Positions 1 through 9,466 are shown, numbered from the stretch's first letter. The stretch is 64,000 nucleotides of DNA from Streptomycetaceae bacterium (GCA_027483765.1 JAIXTW010000011.1:1-64000); one strand, 5' to 3'. The notes: generated by a model from the letters alone, not told the origin. Numbers and translations: made by a program.

Positions 1-33
1 AACCACGTCGAGTTTAAGGAAGGAAGAGAATAA

Positions 34-660
34 ATGGCTCGTTATACCGGAGCAGACTGCAAGCGTTGCCGTCGCGAAAAAGTAAAGCTCTTCCTTAAGG
101 GCTCAAAGTGCGATGGACCGAAGTGTCCGATCGAATCACGTCCTTATCCACCAGGACAGCACGGCCGCGGCCGTTCAAAGGAATCTGAATACCTATTGCA
201 GATGCGCGAAAAGCAGAAGTGCGCACGTATTTATGGTGTTCTCGAAAAGCAGTTCCGTGGTTACTACGAAGAAGCGAACCGCAAGCAGGGCAAGACTGGT
301 GAAAACCTTCTTATCCTTCTTGAGACTCGTCTCGATAACGTTGTATTCCGCGCAGGATTTGCAAAGTCACGTGACATGGCGCGCCAGTTGGTTCGCCACG
401 GTCACTTCATCGTAAATGGCAAGAAGGTAAACATTCCTTCATATCGTGTATCTCCAATGGACATCATCGATGTTCTTCCAAAGTCACACGACCTCACACC
501 ATTTATCGTCGCAAGCGCAGAGTTTGGTGAGAAGTCTGTTCCAGCCTGGATGGAAGTTGTTGCATCACAAATGCGCATCATCATTCACGGCGTACCTGCT
601 CGATCAGTAATCGATACCCAGGTTCAAGAACAGCTCATCGTTGAGCTCTACAGCAAGTAA
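34..660 (+). CDS. rpsD: 30S ribosomal protein S4
   Basis: Primary 16S rRNA-binding protein that nucleates assembly of the 30S body; in many bacteria it also represses its own operon. The 208-residue product has the usual length. C9, C12, C26 and C31 form the zinc-binding N-terminus of the C+ type of S4, and the S4 RNA-binding domain lies at about residues 97-160. The ATG follows a purine-rich ribosome site (GGAAGGAAGAG). It is followed by rpoA and rplQ, the distal end of the ribosomal alpha operon; the upstream partners lie outside the window. Identity is certain. Confidence 0.98.
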   Translation: MARYTGADCKRCRREKVKLFLKGSKCDGPKCPIESRPYPPGQHGRGRSKESEYLLQMREKQKCARIYGVLEKQFRGYYEEANRKQGKTGENLLILLETRLDNVVFRAGFAKSRDMARQLVRHGHFIVNGKKVNIPSYRVSPMDIIDVLPKSHDLTPFIVASAEFGEKSVPAWMEVVASQMRIIIHGVPARSVIDTQVQEQLIVELYSK

Positions 661-678
661 TTTTTTCGACCCCCTAGA

Positions 679-700
679 GGAAATCAAATAGAGGATTTCC
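679..700 (+). other. small inverted repeat between rpsD and rpoA
   Basis: GGAAATC and GATTTCC (7 bp) are separated by 8 bases just before the rpoA ribosome site. There is no T-tract, so it is not a terminator. It could slow ribosome access or mark an RNA processing site, but nothing here proves a role. Confidence 0.25.
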
Positions 701-722
701 ACGAGAAGAAAGAGGAGCACAA

Positions 723-1733
723 GTGCTAATTGCACAACGCCCAACGCTTAGCGAAGAAGTAATTTCCGAGAACCGCTCACGTTTCATCATCGAACCGCTC
801 GAGCCAGGTTTCGGCTACACACTCGGCAACTCAATGCGCCGTACTCTGCTTTCATCTATTCCAGGTGCAGCAGTGACAAGCATCCGCGTTGCTGGAGCTC
901 TCCACGAGTTCACAACTCTTGAGGGTGTAAAGGAAGATCTCACAGATATCGTCTTGAACATCAAGAACCTTGTTCTTTCAAGTGATAACGATGAACCTTC
1001 AGTAATTTACATCCGTAAGTCAGGTACTGGCGCTGTTACAGGTGCTGATATCGCTGTTCCAAGTGGAGTAGAAGTTCACAACCCTGAGCTTCACATCGCA
1101 ACACTTAACGGCAAGGCAAACCTTGAAATCGAGCTTACAGTCGAGCGCGGTCGCGGTTACGTGACTGCAGTTCAGAACAAGCAGGCAGGGGCTGAAATTG
1201 GTCGCATTCCTGTTGACTCAATTTATTCGCCAGTTCTAAAGGTGACTTACAAGGTAGAAGCTACTCGCGTTGAACAGCGCACAGACTTCGACCGTCTCGT
1301 TGTAGATGTTGAGACAAAGCCATCAATGAAGCCACGCGATGCTGTTGCATCAGCTGGAAAGACACTTGTTGAGCTCTTCGGACTTGCTCGTGAGCTTAAT
1401 CTTGATGCTGAAGGTATCGAGATGGGGCCATCTGTTATGGATGCCGCTCTTGCTGCTGATCTTGCTCTTCCAATCGAAGATCTCGATCTCACAGTACGTT
1501 CATACAACTGCTTGAAGCGCGAAGGCATTCACACAGTTGGTGAACTCATCAACCGTTCAGAGGCTGACCTACTTGATATCCGTAACTTCGGATCAAAGTC
1601 AATCGATGAGATTAAGGCAAAGCTTGTATCAATGGGAATGTCACTTAAGGACAGCCCAGCAGGATTTGATCCTTCACAACACCAGAACTACAACGTGTCA
1701 GATGAAGACTTCGCTGACGCAGATCAGGCATAA
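723..1733 (+). CDS. rpoA: RNA polymerase alpha subunit
   Basis: Alpha subunit of RNA polymerase; its dimer starts enzyme assembly and the C-terminal domain contacts upstream DNA and activators. The 336 residues contain the N-terminal dimerisation/assembly domain (about 1-235), a linker, and the helix-hairpin-helix C-terminal domain (about 250-312, with the [13 protein letters not shown] and RNFGSKS segments). The start is GTG, placed 6-8 bases after AAAGAGGAG. The C-terminal tail is acidic ([10 protein letters not shown]), as often in Actinobacteria. It sits between rpsD and rplQ, the standard position. Identity is certain. Confidence 0.98.
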   Translation: MLIAQRPTLSEEVISENRSRFIIEPLEPGFGYTLGNSMRRTLLSSIPGAAVTSIRVAGALHEFTTLEGVKEDLTDIVLNIKNLVLSSDNDEPSVIYIRKSGTGAVTGADIAVPSGVEVHNPELHIATLNGKANLEIELTVERGRGYVTAVQNKQAGAEIGRIPVDSIYSPVLKVTYKVEATRVEQRTDFDRLVVDVETKPSMKPRDAVASAGKTLVELFGLARELNLDAEGIEMGPSVMDAALAADLALPIEDLDLTVRSYNCLKREGIHTVGELINRSEADLLDIRNFGSKSIDEIKAKLVSMGMSLKDSPAGFDPSQHQNYNVSDEDFADADQA

Positions 1734-1744
1734 AGGAGAAAACA

Positions 1745-2104
1745 ATGCCAAAGCCAACTAAAGGCCCACGTCTGGGTTCAGGCCCATCACACGAGCGCTT
1801 GATTCTTCGTACTCTTGCCGAGCAGTTGTTCGAGCATGGAAAGATCACAACTACCGAAGCAAAGGCGAAGCGTCTTCGTCCACTTGCTGAGAAGTTGATT
1901 ACCTTCGGTAAGAAGGGTGACCTCTCTGCTCGTCGCGAAGTAATGGCGCGCATTGCTAACAAGAGCGTTGTTCATACACTCTTCACAGTAATCGCTCCAA
2001 CTTTTGCTAACCGTGAAGGTGGATACACACGCATTACAAAGATTGGTCCACGTAAGGGCGATAACGCTCCTATGGCAGTGATCGAACTCGTAACAGATAA
2101 GTAA
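1745..2104 (+). CDS. rplQ: 50S ribosomal protein L17
   Basis: Structural protein of the large ribosomal subunit near the exit tunnel. The 119-residue product matches the short bacterial L17 and carries the family N-terminus ([20 protein letters not shown]) and a C-terminal [15 protein letters not shown] segment. The ATG lies after AAAGGAGAA, 11 bp behind rpoA, so it is cotranscribed with it. It is the last gene of the ribosomal operon; a strong hairpin just downstream, inside the first codons of truA, looks like the operon terminator. Identity is certain. Confidence 0.97.
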   Translation: MPKPTKGPRLGSGPSHERLILRTLAEQLFEHGKITTTEAKAKRLRPLAEKLITFGKKGDLSARREVMARIANKSVVHTLFTVIAPTFANREGGYTRITKIGPRKGDNAPMAVIELVTDK

Positions 2105-2121
2105 AAAAACTTACCTTTACC

Positions 2122-2961
2122 ATGGCGCAGCCCACTCTCTTCCCTGAGAGTGGGTTTCGTCGTTTACGGCTAGATATTGCATATGACGGCACACATTTCT
2201 TTGGCTGGGCCACTCAACCAGGACACAGAACGCTGCAAGATCTTGTTGAAGAAGCGATCTCTCGAATCTCACAAACCGATATTGCATCCATCGTCGCAGG
2301 ACGTACAGATGCCGGAGTTCACGCAACGGGACAAGTAATTCACGTTGATGTGCCCGATGCGATGTTCGAGCGCGAATTAACATATCTAGATCTGCGTTAT
2401 AAGCTCAACCGAATTCTTGATGATGATGTTCGAATCATGAAAATCACCGATGCACCTCAGGGCTTTCATGCTCGATTCTCTGCGCTACGTCGCCACTACA
2501 CATATAAAATTCTCGATAATAATGAAGTGATCGCACCACTTTCTCGCCAAGATGTGGCTTCGTGGTATCGCCCCTTGGAAGCCGATCGCATGAATGAAGC
2601 GAGTAGATTGCTTTTAGGTCACCATGATTTTGCGGCATTCTGTAAATTCAAAGTCGGTGGAACCACAATTAGGACTTTAGAAAAATACGAGTGGCACCGC
2701 AGCGATGAGGGCTTGCTCGTTGCAGATGTCGTCGCTGATGCCTTCTGTTACTCAATGGTGCGCAATCTTGTCGGCGCCGTAGTCTGCGTGGCAGATGGCC
2801 GACAAGACCCGGCTTGGATCTCGCAGCTGCTGGCCAATAAGGAGCGAGTCTCAGATTCCTTGGTTTTTCCAGCCCGTGGATTGACCCTGTACCAGGTTGA
2901 TTACCCGAGTAATGATCAGCTTCTAGAGCGGGCAAAAATCACTGTCTCCAAGCGTGAATAG
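2122..2961 (+). CDS. truA: tRNA pseudouridine(38-40) synthase TruA
   Basis: Converts U38-U40 of tRNA anticodon arms to pseudouridine. The 279-residue product has the catalytic aspartate in GRTDAGVHA and the family N-terminal LDIAYDGTHFFGWA. Conserved sequence begins about residue 14 (RLRLDIAYDG). The only ATG, GTG or TTG start in frame is the ATG used here, so the first dozen codons are written across a terminator-like hairpin. No clear ribosome site precedes the ATG. Following rplQ is the normal gene order. Expression probably depends on read-through from the ribosomal operon or on an unseen promoter. Function is sure; the exact start is less so. Confidence 0.93.
   Translation: MAQPTLFPESGFRRLRLDIAYDGTHFFGWATQPGHRTLQDLVEEAISRISQTDIASIVAGRTDAGVHATGQVIHVDVPDAMFERELTYLDLRYKLNRILDDDVRIMKITDAPQGFHARFSALRRHYTYKILDNNEVIAPLSRQDVASWYRPLEADRMNEASRLLLGHHDFAAFCKFKVGGTTIRTLEKYEWHRSDEGLLVADVVADAFCYSMVRNLVGAVVCVADGRQDPAWISQLLANKERVSDSLVFPARGLTLYQVDYPSNDQLLERAKITVSKRE
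2131..2157 (+). terminator. intrinsic-terminator-like hairpin after rplQ, inside the truA reading frame
   Basis: CCCACTCTC pairs perfectly with GAGAGTGGG (9 bp, loop TTCCCT) and is followed by TTTCGTCGTTT. Position and shape fit the terminator of the ribosomal operon, but the hairpin lies 9 bases after the only usable ATG of truA. The U-rich tail is interrupted, so termination may be partial. Confidence 0.65.
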
Positions 2962-2987
2962 AGCAGTTTTTACGCTCAAAGGCCGAT

Positions 2988-3017
2988 TTGGCCTAGGCAC
3001 ACCGGGGCGGGTAAAGT
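2988..3017 (+). promoter_or_regulatory. candidate promoter of rplM-rpsI
   Basis: TTGGCC and TAAAGT are spaced 18 bp, giving a leader of about 60 bases before rplM. A 5-bp inverted repeat (AGGCC/GGCCT, 2980-2994) overlaps the -35 box. It is the best match in the gap, but the -35 element is weak. Confidence 0.42.
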
Positions 3018-3086
3018 TCATCCCCTGCGCCAGATTAGGTGCCGAAGGTAGTCCCCAAGATAAAGAAAAGAAGAAGGTAATAAAGC

Positions 3087-3539
3087 ATGCGTACATATAG
3101 CCCCAAGGCAGGCGACGCCGACCGTAAGTGGCACGTAATTGATGCACAGGATGTTGTGCTCGGTCGTCTTGCAACACATGCAGCCGTTCTTCTTCGCGGA
3201 AAGCACAAAGCAACATTCGCACCGCACATGGATATGGGCGACTTCGTCATCATCATCAATGCCGAAAAGATCGCACTTTCTGGCAACAAGGCCCTAACAA
3301 AGTTTGCACACCACCACTCTGGTTTCCCAGGTGGTCTTACATCTACCGTGTACGGCGAGCTCATTGAGAAGCACCCAACACGCGCTGTTGAAAAAGCAAT
3401 CAAGGGAATGCTCCCAAAGAATCGCTTAGGTGCGCAGGTTGCATCAAAGCTCAAGGTCTATGCAGGTCCAGAGCATCCACATGCAGCACAGTCACCAGTT
3501 CCATATGTATTCACTCAAGTTTCTCAAGTAGCGAAGTAA
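3087..3539 (+). CDS. rplM: 50S ribosomal protein L13
   Basis: Early-assembly protein of the large subunit. The 150-residue product has the family features: an N-terminal [15 protein letters not shown] segment, then [19 protein letters not shown] and a C-terminal [13 protein letters not shown]. The ATG follows an AGAAGAAGG ribosome site. It is paired with rpsI 17 bp downstream, as almost universal in bacteria. The 125-bp gap before it carries a plausible promoter and short leader where L13 autoregulation could act, though no specific site is identifiable. Identity is certain. Confidence 0.97.
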   Translation: MRTYSPKAGDADRKWHVIDAQDVVLGRLATHAAVLLRGKHKATFAPHMDMGDFVIIINAEKIALSGNKALTKFAHHHSGFPGGLTSTVYGELIEKHPTRAVEKAIKGMLPKNRLGAQVASKLKVYAGPEHPHAAQSPVPYVFTQVSQVAK

Positions 3540-3556
3540 GGGATAAGTAAATAAAC

Positions 3557-4042
3557 ATGTCAGATACAACTTTCAACGTGATCGACGAGACTGAGTCACT
3601 TACTTCTTACTCTTCTTCAACTCCAGCAGCTGCAACTAACCGCAAGGCAATCACAGCACCAGGTGCTGGCACAGGTCGCCGCAAGGAAGCAATTGCTCGT
3701 GTTCGCCTAGTTCCTGGTACAGGTCGCTGGGTTGTTAACGGCAAGACTCTCGAAGCTTATTTCCCAAATAAAGTTCACCAGCAACTCGTTTCAGAACCAT
3801 TCCGCACAGTTGGTGCAGAAGGTCTCTACGATGTATTTGCTCGCATCAATGGTGGTGGAGTTTCAGGTCAAGCTGGTGCACTTCGTCTTGGCGTTGCACG
3901 TTCACTTAATGAAATTGATACAGAGGCAAATCGTCCAGCACTTAAAAAGGCTGGCTTCCTCAAGCGCGATGCTCGCGTTATCGAACGTAAGAAGTACGGC
4001 CTGAAGAAGGCGCGTAAGCGTTCACAGTACTCAAAGCGTTAA
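3557..4042 (+). CDS. rpsI: 30S ribosomal protein S9
   Basis: Small-subunit protein whose C-terminal tail reaches the P-site tRNA. The 161 residues comprise a non-conserved N-terminal extension of about 38 residues, rich in Ser, Thr and Ala (common in actinobacterial S9), then the core starting [16 protein letters not shown], and the basic tail ending RSQYSKR. It follows rplM in the same transcript and is followed by glmM after a 42-bp gap without a visible terminator, so read-through into the wall-precursor genes is likely. Confidence 0.97.
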   Translation: MSDTTFNVIDETESLTSYSSSTPAAATNRKAITAPGAGTGRRKEAIARVRLVPGTGRWVVNGKTLEAYFPNKVHQQLVSEPFRTVGAEGLYDVFARINGGGVSGQAGALRLGVARSLNEIDTEANRPALKKAGFLKRDARVIERKKYGLKKARKRSQYSKR

Positions 4043-4084
4043 TTCTTTTTATTCTCGATATCCCGTTTGTTGCAAAGGAGTTTT

Positions 4085-5449
4085 ATGGCTCTCTTTGGAA
4101 CAGACGGGATTCGTGGTTTAGCCAACAGTGAAACACTTACCGCTGAAATAGCTGTCGATGTTGCAGTAGCTGCAGCTCATATTCTCGTTGAATCCCAATC
4201 TCTATCTACAGATTTGGGTAACAAAGGCAAGCGTCCCCGTGCAATAGTGGGCCAAGATTCACGTGCCTCAGGAGAATTTCTAGAAGCTGCAGTAGCTGCA
4301 GGCCTGGCAAGTGCGGGTATCGATGTTTATCGAGTCGGTGTATTACCTACTCCTGCCATTGCTTATCTTGTTGGCGAGTCAGGTGCAGATCTTGGAGTAA
4401 TGATTTCGGCATCGCATAATCCGATGCCAGATAATGGAATCAAACTTTTTTCACGCGGCGGCGGAAAGCTCGATGATTCCATTGAAGCGGCAATTGAAAA
4501 ACGTATGGGCGAACCTTGGACACGTCCAACGGGTCGTGACGTAGGACGAATTACCTTTGATGAAACAGCGATGGCTCGCTACCTCAGCCACTTAGCTGCT
4601 TCGGTCACTACACCACTTAAAGGGCTAAAAATTGTGGTCGACTGTGCCAACGGAGCAGCATCAGTCGTGGCACCGATTGCATATAAAGAAGCTGGTGCAA
4701 CTGTGGTTGCAATTCACCACTCTCCAGATGGCTGGAATATCAATGAGAACTGCGGATCGACTCACCTAGAAGATTTACAGGCTGCCGTCAAAAGGGAAGG
4801 CGCTGACTTTGGCATCGCACACGATGGCGATGCAGATCGCTGTTTGGCAGTCGATGGCCAAGGCAATGTAGTTGATGGCGATGTCATTATGACAATTCTC
4901 GCAATGGGATTTAAAAACCGTGGTGCGCTCAAGTCAGAGACAATTGTCGGAACCGTGATGAGCAACTTAGGTTTTATGCACGCTATGAAAGCAGCTGGAA
5001 TTAAAGTCATCAGTACTGCAGTTGGTGATCGTTATGTTCTTGAAAAGATGATCGAGGGTGATTTCTCGCTCGGTGGTGAACAATCCGGTCACTTAATTAT
5101 GCGCGAGTTTGCCAATACCGGCGATGGAATTCTTACCGCGCTCCAATTGGGACAAGAAGTTGTTCGTAGCGGGAAGTCGCTGGCAGAGCTTGCTTCACAG
5201 ATGCAACGATTCCCACAAGTGCTCATCAATGTCTCGAATGTAAGGAAAGAAAAGTTGGAAGAATCAACTGTGATTGCGGCGGCGGTGGCATCTGCTGAAT
5301 CAACTCTTGGCGATGATGGCCGCGTGTTACTACGCGCTTCCGGTACCGAACCGCTCGTCAGAGTGATGGTTGAAGCCTCGAGTGATAACCTTGCGCAAGA
5401 AATCGCAACATCGCTTGCAGCGGTTGTGAAAGCAGAACTGGGGAACTAA
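4085..5449 (+). CDS. glmM: phosphoglucosamine mutase
   Basis: Interconverts glucosamine-6-phosphate and glucosamine-1-phosphate on the way to UDP-GlcNAc for peptidoglycan. The 454-residue product has all four mutase signatures: N-terminal ALFGTDGIRG, the phosphoserine loop ISASHNP (Ser110), the metal loop DGDADRC, and the C-terminal phosphate-binding RASGTEPLVRVMVE. A frame extends upstream to TTG, but the ATG here has a strong AAAGGAG site 4 bases before it and gives the canonical N-terminus. It is followed by glmS, which makes its substrate; rpsI-glmM-glmS order is typical of the phylum. Confidence 0.96.
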   Translation: MALFGTDGIRGLANSETLTAEIAVDVAVAAAHILVESQSLSTDLGNKGKRPRAIVGQDSRASGEFLEAAVAAGLASAGIDVYRVGVLPTPAIAYLVGESGADLGVMISASHNPMPDNGIKLFSRGGGKLDDSIEAAIEKRMGEPWTRPTGRDVGRITFDETAMARYLSHLAASVTTPLKGLKIVVDCANGAASVVAPIAYKEAGATVVAIHHSPDGWNINENCGSTHLEDLQAAVKREGADFGIAHDGDADRCLAVDGQGNVVDGDVIMTILAMGFKNRGALKSETIVGTVMSNLGFMHAMKAAGIKVISTAVGDRYVLEKMIEGDFSLGGEQSGHLIMREFANTGDGILTALQLGQEVVRSGKSLAELASQMQRFPQVLINVSNVRKEKLEESTVIAAAVASAESTLGDDGRVLLRASGTEPLVRVMVEASSDNLAQEIATSLAAVVKAELGN

Positions 5450-5452
5450 TTC

Positions 5453-7291
5453 GTGTGCGGAATCGTGGGTTACACCGGACCACAATCTGCATTTACCCCA
5501 ATTGTCGAAGGACTACGTCGACTCGAATATCGCGGTTATGACTCCGCTGGAATCGCGCTAGGTACAAATAATTCTCTCTTCGTTGAAAAACGCGCTGGCA
5601 AACTCGCCAATCTTGAAGCAGCCCTTCCTGCCAATTTACCTACTGTGCATTCAGGAATTGGACACACTCGCTGGGCAACACATGGTGGACCTACCGATCG
5701 AAATGCACATCCTCATTTAGATAACGAAGGCAAGTTGGCTGTTATCCATAATGGAATCATTGAGAATTACTCTGAACTTCGCAAAGAACTCGAAGCTCGA
5801 GGTCATGCCTTCTCATCCGAGACAGATACTGAATCTGTGGCGCACTTACTTTCTGACCTTCGCAAAGAACATGGTGGCGATCTCACAGCTGCTATGCGTG
5901 CAGCGGTAAAGCGACTTCGTGGCTCATTCACGCTCCTTGCAATTCACGCCGATGCACCAAAAACAATTGTCGGTGTGCGCCGTAATTCTCCATTGGTTGC
6001 TGGCCTGGGTGATGGTGAAAATTTCTTAGCATCCGATGTTGCGGCATTTATCGATTACACAAAGCGCGCAGTTGAACTTGGACAGGATGAAGTTGTCACA
6101 ATTAACCCAGAAGGAATCACAATCTGCGATCTGGAAGGACGCAACGTCGCGCTACGGGAATATGAAATTACCTGGGATGCGGCGGCAGCGCAAAAGGGCG
6201 GCTTTGCCCATTTCATGTTGAAAGAAATTTTTGATCAACCTAAAGCTATCGCCGACACGCTCATTGGCAGACTCAGTGATAACAATCAAATTCAGCTCGA
6301 CGAACTTCATATGAGCGATGAAGAAATCAGAGGCATTAAGCGAATCTCCGTTATTGCTTGTGGTACCGCCTATCACGCAGGAATGGTTGCAAAGTATGCA
6401 ATTGAAAAGTGGGCAAAGATTCCGGTAGATGTCGAGATTGCCTCTGAATATCGTTACCGCGATCCCATCATTGATAAAGATTCACTCGTAATTGCAATTT
6501 CGCAATCGGGTGAAACCATGGATTTACTTATGGCAGTTCGTCACGCCAAGGCTGCCGGCGCTCGAGTTTTGGCTGTCTGTAATACGAACTCATCAACGAT
6601 TCCACGCGAATCAGATGCGGTTCTCTATACGCATGCAGGACCCGAAATTGCGGTCGCATCAACAAAGGCATTTCTGACACAGATCGTTGCTATCTACCTC
6701 ATTGGTCTCAAGCTTGCACAAGTGCGGGGCAAGTTAAGTGATACCGAGGTTCGCTCTTTATATAACGAGATGCTTGAGCTCCCAGGTAAAGTTGAACAAA
6801 TTTTGGAAACGATTGAACCTTTACGTGAACTGACTCGTAAATTTGTAAAGAACAACACGGTTCTCTTCTTGGGGCGCGGAATCGAATATCCGGTGGCATT
6901 GGAAGGCGCTCTTAAACTCAAGGAACTTGCATATATTCACGCTGAAGGATTTGCAGGCGGCGAACTCAAGCATGGCCCCATCGCACTCATCGAAGAAGGA
7001 ACTGCCGTGATTGCAATTCTTCCTCCCGCTGACGAGCATGGTCTTGACGAGAAGATGTTGAGCAATATCCAAGAAGTAAAAGCTCGTGGCGCACGTGTGG
7101 TTGTCATCGCCCCTGAAGGTGCCGAAGTTATTGGCGCCGAACACATTATTCGCATTCCCGTAACATCTTCACTTTTTCAGCCGGTACTAGCAACTGTTCC
7201 ATTGCAAGTCTTTGCCTATGAAATTGCGGTTGCGCGTGGTACGGATGTCGATCAACCAAGAAACCTCGCTAAATCAGTAACAGTGGAATAA
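5453..7291 (+). CDS. glmS: glutamine-fructose-6-phosphate aminotransferase (isomerising)
   Basis: Makes glucosamine-6-phosphate from fructose-6-phosphate and glutamine, the committed step to amino sugars. Of 612 residues, about 1-220 form the class II glutaminase whose nucleophile is the Cys after the initiator Met (GTG-TGC), with GHTRWATHG and HNGIIENY. Two SIS isomerase domains follow (about 290-430 and 460-600; SQSGET, STKAF), ending DQPRNLAKSVTVE, the usual C-terminus. The start GTG lies 3 bp after glmM. No glmS ribozyme leader is possible in so short a gap. Identity is certain. Confidence 0.97.
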   Translation: MCGIVGYTGPQSAFTPIVEGLRRLEYRGYDSAGIALGTNNSLFVEKRAGKLANLEAALPANLPTVHSGIGHTRWATHGGPTDRNAHPHLDNEGKLAVIHNGIIENYSELRKELEARGHAFSSETDTESVAHLLSDLRKEHGGDLTAAMRAAVKRLRGSFTLLAIHADAPKTIVGVRRNSPLVAGLGDGENFLASDVAAFIDYTKRAVELGQDEVVTINPEGITICDLEGRNVALREYEITWDAAAAQKGGFAHFMLKEIFDQPKAIADTLIGRLSDNNQIQLDELHMSDEEIRGIKRISVIACGTAYHAGMVAKYAIEKWAKIPVDVEIASEYRYRDPIIDKDSLVIAISQSGETMDLLMAVRHAKAAGARVLAVCNTNSSTIPRESDAVLYTHAGPEIAVASTKAFLTQIVAIYLIGLKLAQVRGKLSDTEVRSLYNEMLELPGKVEQILETIEPLRELTRKFVKNNTVLFLGRGIEYPVALEGALKLKELAYIHAEGFAGGELKHGPIALIEEGTAVIAILPPADEHGLDEKMLSNIQEVKARGARVVVIAPEGAEVIGAEHIIRIPVTSSLFQPVLATVPLQVFAYEIAVARGTDVDQPRNLAKSVTVE

Positions 7292-7293
7292 AA

Positions 7294-7962
7294 ATGCCAA
7301 CAGTCCTTGACCAACGCCAGCGACAGATGCGTCGCGCCTTAAAGTGGTCGGCTGGTCTATTTGCTGGATATCTCTTTATTACATTTCAAGTACTCACTAG
7401 CGGTTTTATCGTCGATATTGATAAGTGGTTTAACGATCTCAACCACCCACGTCTTACTGGTCTCACTCATTTTGTAGTGCGTCGACTCGATGATCTGGGA
7501 CTTCGTGGAGTTTCAGGAATCTCATTGCTGATAGTTGCCACCTATATATCTCGAAGATTTAAGACGTGGCGTCCACTTAATCTTGGCGTGCTCGCATTCG
7601 TGGCCCTGAATGTAGTTGTGGGCGGATTTAAATATGGACTTGGTCGCACAAAACCACGAGATGGTTTCGATGTTCTACACGCTGGTGGCATGTCCTATCC
7701 CAGTGGCCATGCATCTAATGCCATTCTCATTTGGGGTGTTGTTGCTTATTTGATTTATAGATACGCCCATGTCAATCGCTATAAAGGCAGACTCGCTAGT
7801 GCTGGCGTTGGCGTACTTGCACTTACCGTTTGTGTTGTCTCCTTGATTCGCAACACCCACTGGTTCTCAGACTTGTTTGGCGGATTGCTCTTGGGTGGCG
7901 CATTGCTGGTTCTCATCATCGCAATCGATAGATTCTTTCCATCCGATAGCCAACTTCACTAA
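7294..7962 (+). CDS. PAP2-family membrane phosphatase
   Basis: Integral membrane protein of 222 residues with about six hydrophobic segments and the PAP2 (type 2 phosphatidic acid phosphatase) motifs. Motif 2 is intact (YPSGHAS) and the catalytic HxxxD of motif 3 is present (HWFSD). Motif 1 reads K-x6-KP instead of K-x6-RP, and the arginine normally six residues before the motif-3 histidine is serine. The family removes phosphate from lipid carriers such as undecaprenyl diphosphate or phosphatidate at the outer face. Its place among glmS, acpS and alr suggests a role in wall or lipid recycling (inference). It starts 2 bp after glmS; the true substrate is unknown. Confidence 0.82.
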   Translation: MPTVLDQRQRQMRRALKWSAGLFAGYLFITFQVLTSGFIVDIDKWFNDLNHPRLTGLTHFVVRRLDDLGLRGVSGISLLIVATYISRRFKTWRPLNLGVLAFVALNVVVGGFKYGLGRTKPRDGFDVLHAGGMSYPSGHASNAILIWGVVAYLIYRYAHVNRYKGRLASAGVGVLALTVCVVSLIRNTHWFSDLFGGLLLGGALLVLIIAIDRFFPSDSQLH

Positions 7963-7969
7963 CCACTAA

Positions 7970-7975
7970 TAGACT
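7970..7975 (+). promoter_or_regulatory. -10 box TAGACT for leaderless acpS
   Basis: TAGACT fits the actinobacterial TANNNT -10 and ends 7 bases before the acpS ATG, so transcription should start at the ATG itself. No ribosome site is present. The same arrangement recurs at about ten genes in the window. Confidence 0.6.
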
Positions 7976-7982
7976 CATTGTC

Positions 7983-8324
7983 ATGATTGATGGGATTGGC
8001 GTCGACGTTGTTGACATCGCGCGATTTAAAGAATCTCTTGAGCGCACCCCGCATTTAGCTGAAAAACTATTTACCGAATCTGAACGGACCAAACCGGTAG
8101 CTTCTCTTGCTGCCCGTTTCGCCGCCAAAGAGGCGCTCTATAAAGCGCTGAGCCCAACACATGGATTGCAGTGGCACGATGCCGAAGTCATTAACCATGA
8201 GAACGGCAAACCAGATTTTCTCTTCCGAGGAGCGATTGCAGAACTCATTGACGGTGCCACCGTGCACCTTTCACTTTCACACGATGCTGGAATGGCATCG
8301 GCGATGGTGGTGATTGAGCGATGA
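7983..8324 (+). CDS. acpS: holo-[acyl-carrier-protein] synthase
   Basis: Transfers 4-phosphopantetheine from CoA to the serine of acyl carrier protein, activating fatty acid synthesis. The 113-residue length is typical. The metal-binding GVDVVDI (Asp8) at the N-terminus and FAAKEALYKAL in the middle are the family signatures; a C-terminal HLSLSHD follows. There is no ribosome site, and a TAGACT box 7 bp upstream suggests a leaderless message. It overlaps alr by 4 bp (ATGA). In relatives an nnrD gene often lies near acpS and alr; it is absent here. Confidence 0.95.
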   Translation: MIDGIGVDVVDIARFKESLERTPHLAEKLFTESERTKPVASLAARFAAKEALYKALSPTHGLQWHDAEVINHENGKPDFLFRGAIAELIDGATVHLSLSHDAGMASAMVVIER

Positions 8325-9424
8325 GAGCAGAAGCACTAGTTGATCTCAGCGCAATTAAGCACAACGTTGAGTTACTTAAGCAACGCTCAGGAACCAATCT
8401 CTTGGCGGTTGTTAAAGCAGATGCCTACGGTCATGGACTGATTCCAGTTGCTAAAGCAGCGCTCTCAGCGGGTGCTACATATCTTGGCGTCGCACTCCTG
8501 GAAGAAGCGGTGACGTTGCGCGAGGCAGGAATCACCGCACCCATACTCGCTTGGCTGGTGCAGCCCGGTTCAGATTTCGCACAAGCTATTGATTTAGATA
8601 TTGAAATCGCTGTCGCGTCACTTGCAGCGCTGCAAGAAATTTCAGCGATATCTGGTTCTAAGAAAGCTCGCGTACATCTTGAAGTTGATACCGGCATGAG
8701 CCGCGGTGGATTCCTTAGTGAATGGAATCAACTAACTGCAGAGCATCTAAGTGCTGTAGATGTAGTTGGAATTTTCTCTCATTTCGCACGGGCAGATGAA
8801 CCAGATGAGAAACAGAACAGTGACCAACTTGCACGATTTAACGAGGCAGTTGCGCGCTTAAATTCACTTGGGCATGCCAACATCATTAAACACCTGTCCA
8901 ACTCAGCTGCGACTCTTAAAAATAGCGCTGCCGCTTTTGACATGGTGCGCGCAGGTATCGCCATGTATGGGCTTTCACCCGATGTAACAACCCTCGGTGC
9001 GTCTAAGTCATTGGGGTTGCGTCCTGCCATGCAACTACGGGCCGCCCTGTATTTAGTAAAAGATGTTGCAGCGAATACACCGGTTGGATACGGTGCAACA
9101 CAGAGCACCAGTTCGGATACTAAATTGGGAGTCGTCGCGATGGGATATGCCGATGGCATTCCGCGTATTGCGCACGCCGCCGGCATCTGGGTTAACGGAA
9201 AGCGCGCACCGATTATCGGGCGAGTATCAATGGATCAATTTGTTGTAGATCTAGGCGCTGACTCCAAGGCCAGATCAGGGGATTGGGTGACGGTTTTCGG
9301 TAATGGCTCACACGGTGAATACACCGCCGATGACTGGGGAGCGGCTTCACAGTCAATTAATTACGAGATAGTGACGCGAATTGGTCCGCGTGTGCCTAGA
9401 ATCTACGCGCCCCATGTGTACTAG
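8321..9424 (+). CDS. alr: alanine racemase
   Basis: PLP enzyme that makes D-alanine for peptidoglycan. The 367 residues form the N-terminal TIM barrel with the PLP lysine in AVVKADAYGHG and a C-terminal beta domain with the catalytic tyrosine in MGYADGIPR, then GRVSMDQ. The start overlaps the acpS stop (ATGA). Downstream, where relatives run into tsaE directly or nearly so, this genome carries a 6.6-kb importer/hydrolase block first. Identity is certain. Confidence 0.96.
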   Translation: MRAEALVDLSAIKHNVELLKQRSGTNLLAVVKADAYGHGLIPVAKAALSAGATYLGVALLEEAVTLREAGITAPILAWLVQPGSDFAQAIDLDIEIAVASLAALQEISAISGSKKARVHLEVDTGMSRGGFLSEWNQLTAEHLSAVDVVGIFSHFARADEPDEKQNSDQLARFNEAVARLNSLGHANIIKHLSNSAATLKNSAAAFDMVRAGIAMYGLSPDVTTLGASKSLGLRPAMQLRAALYLVKDVAANTPVGYGATQSTSSDTKLGVVAMGYADGIPRIAHAAGIWVNGKRAPIIGRVSMDQFVVDLGADSKARSGDWVTVFGNGSHGEYTADDWGAASQSINYEIVTRIGPRVPRIYAPHVY

Positions 9425-9466
9425 CGGAAACGAAAAAGATTTAACGAGGTCGAAGGTGAGGTTGGC

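Noticed and set aside
2099-2121. TACCTT before truA as a leaderless promoter.
   Set aside because: Only 4 bases separate it from the ATG, less than the 6-7 found at the other genes.
4067-4084. An upstream TTG start for glmM.
   Set aside because: The reading would pass through the AAAGGAG ribosome site; the ATG after that site gives the normal N-terminus.
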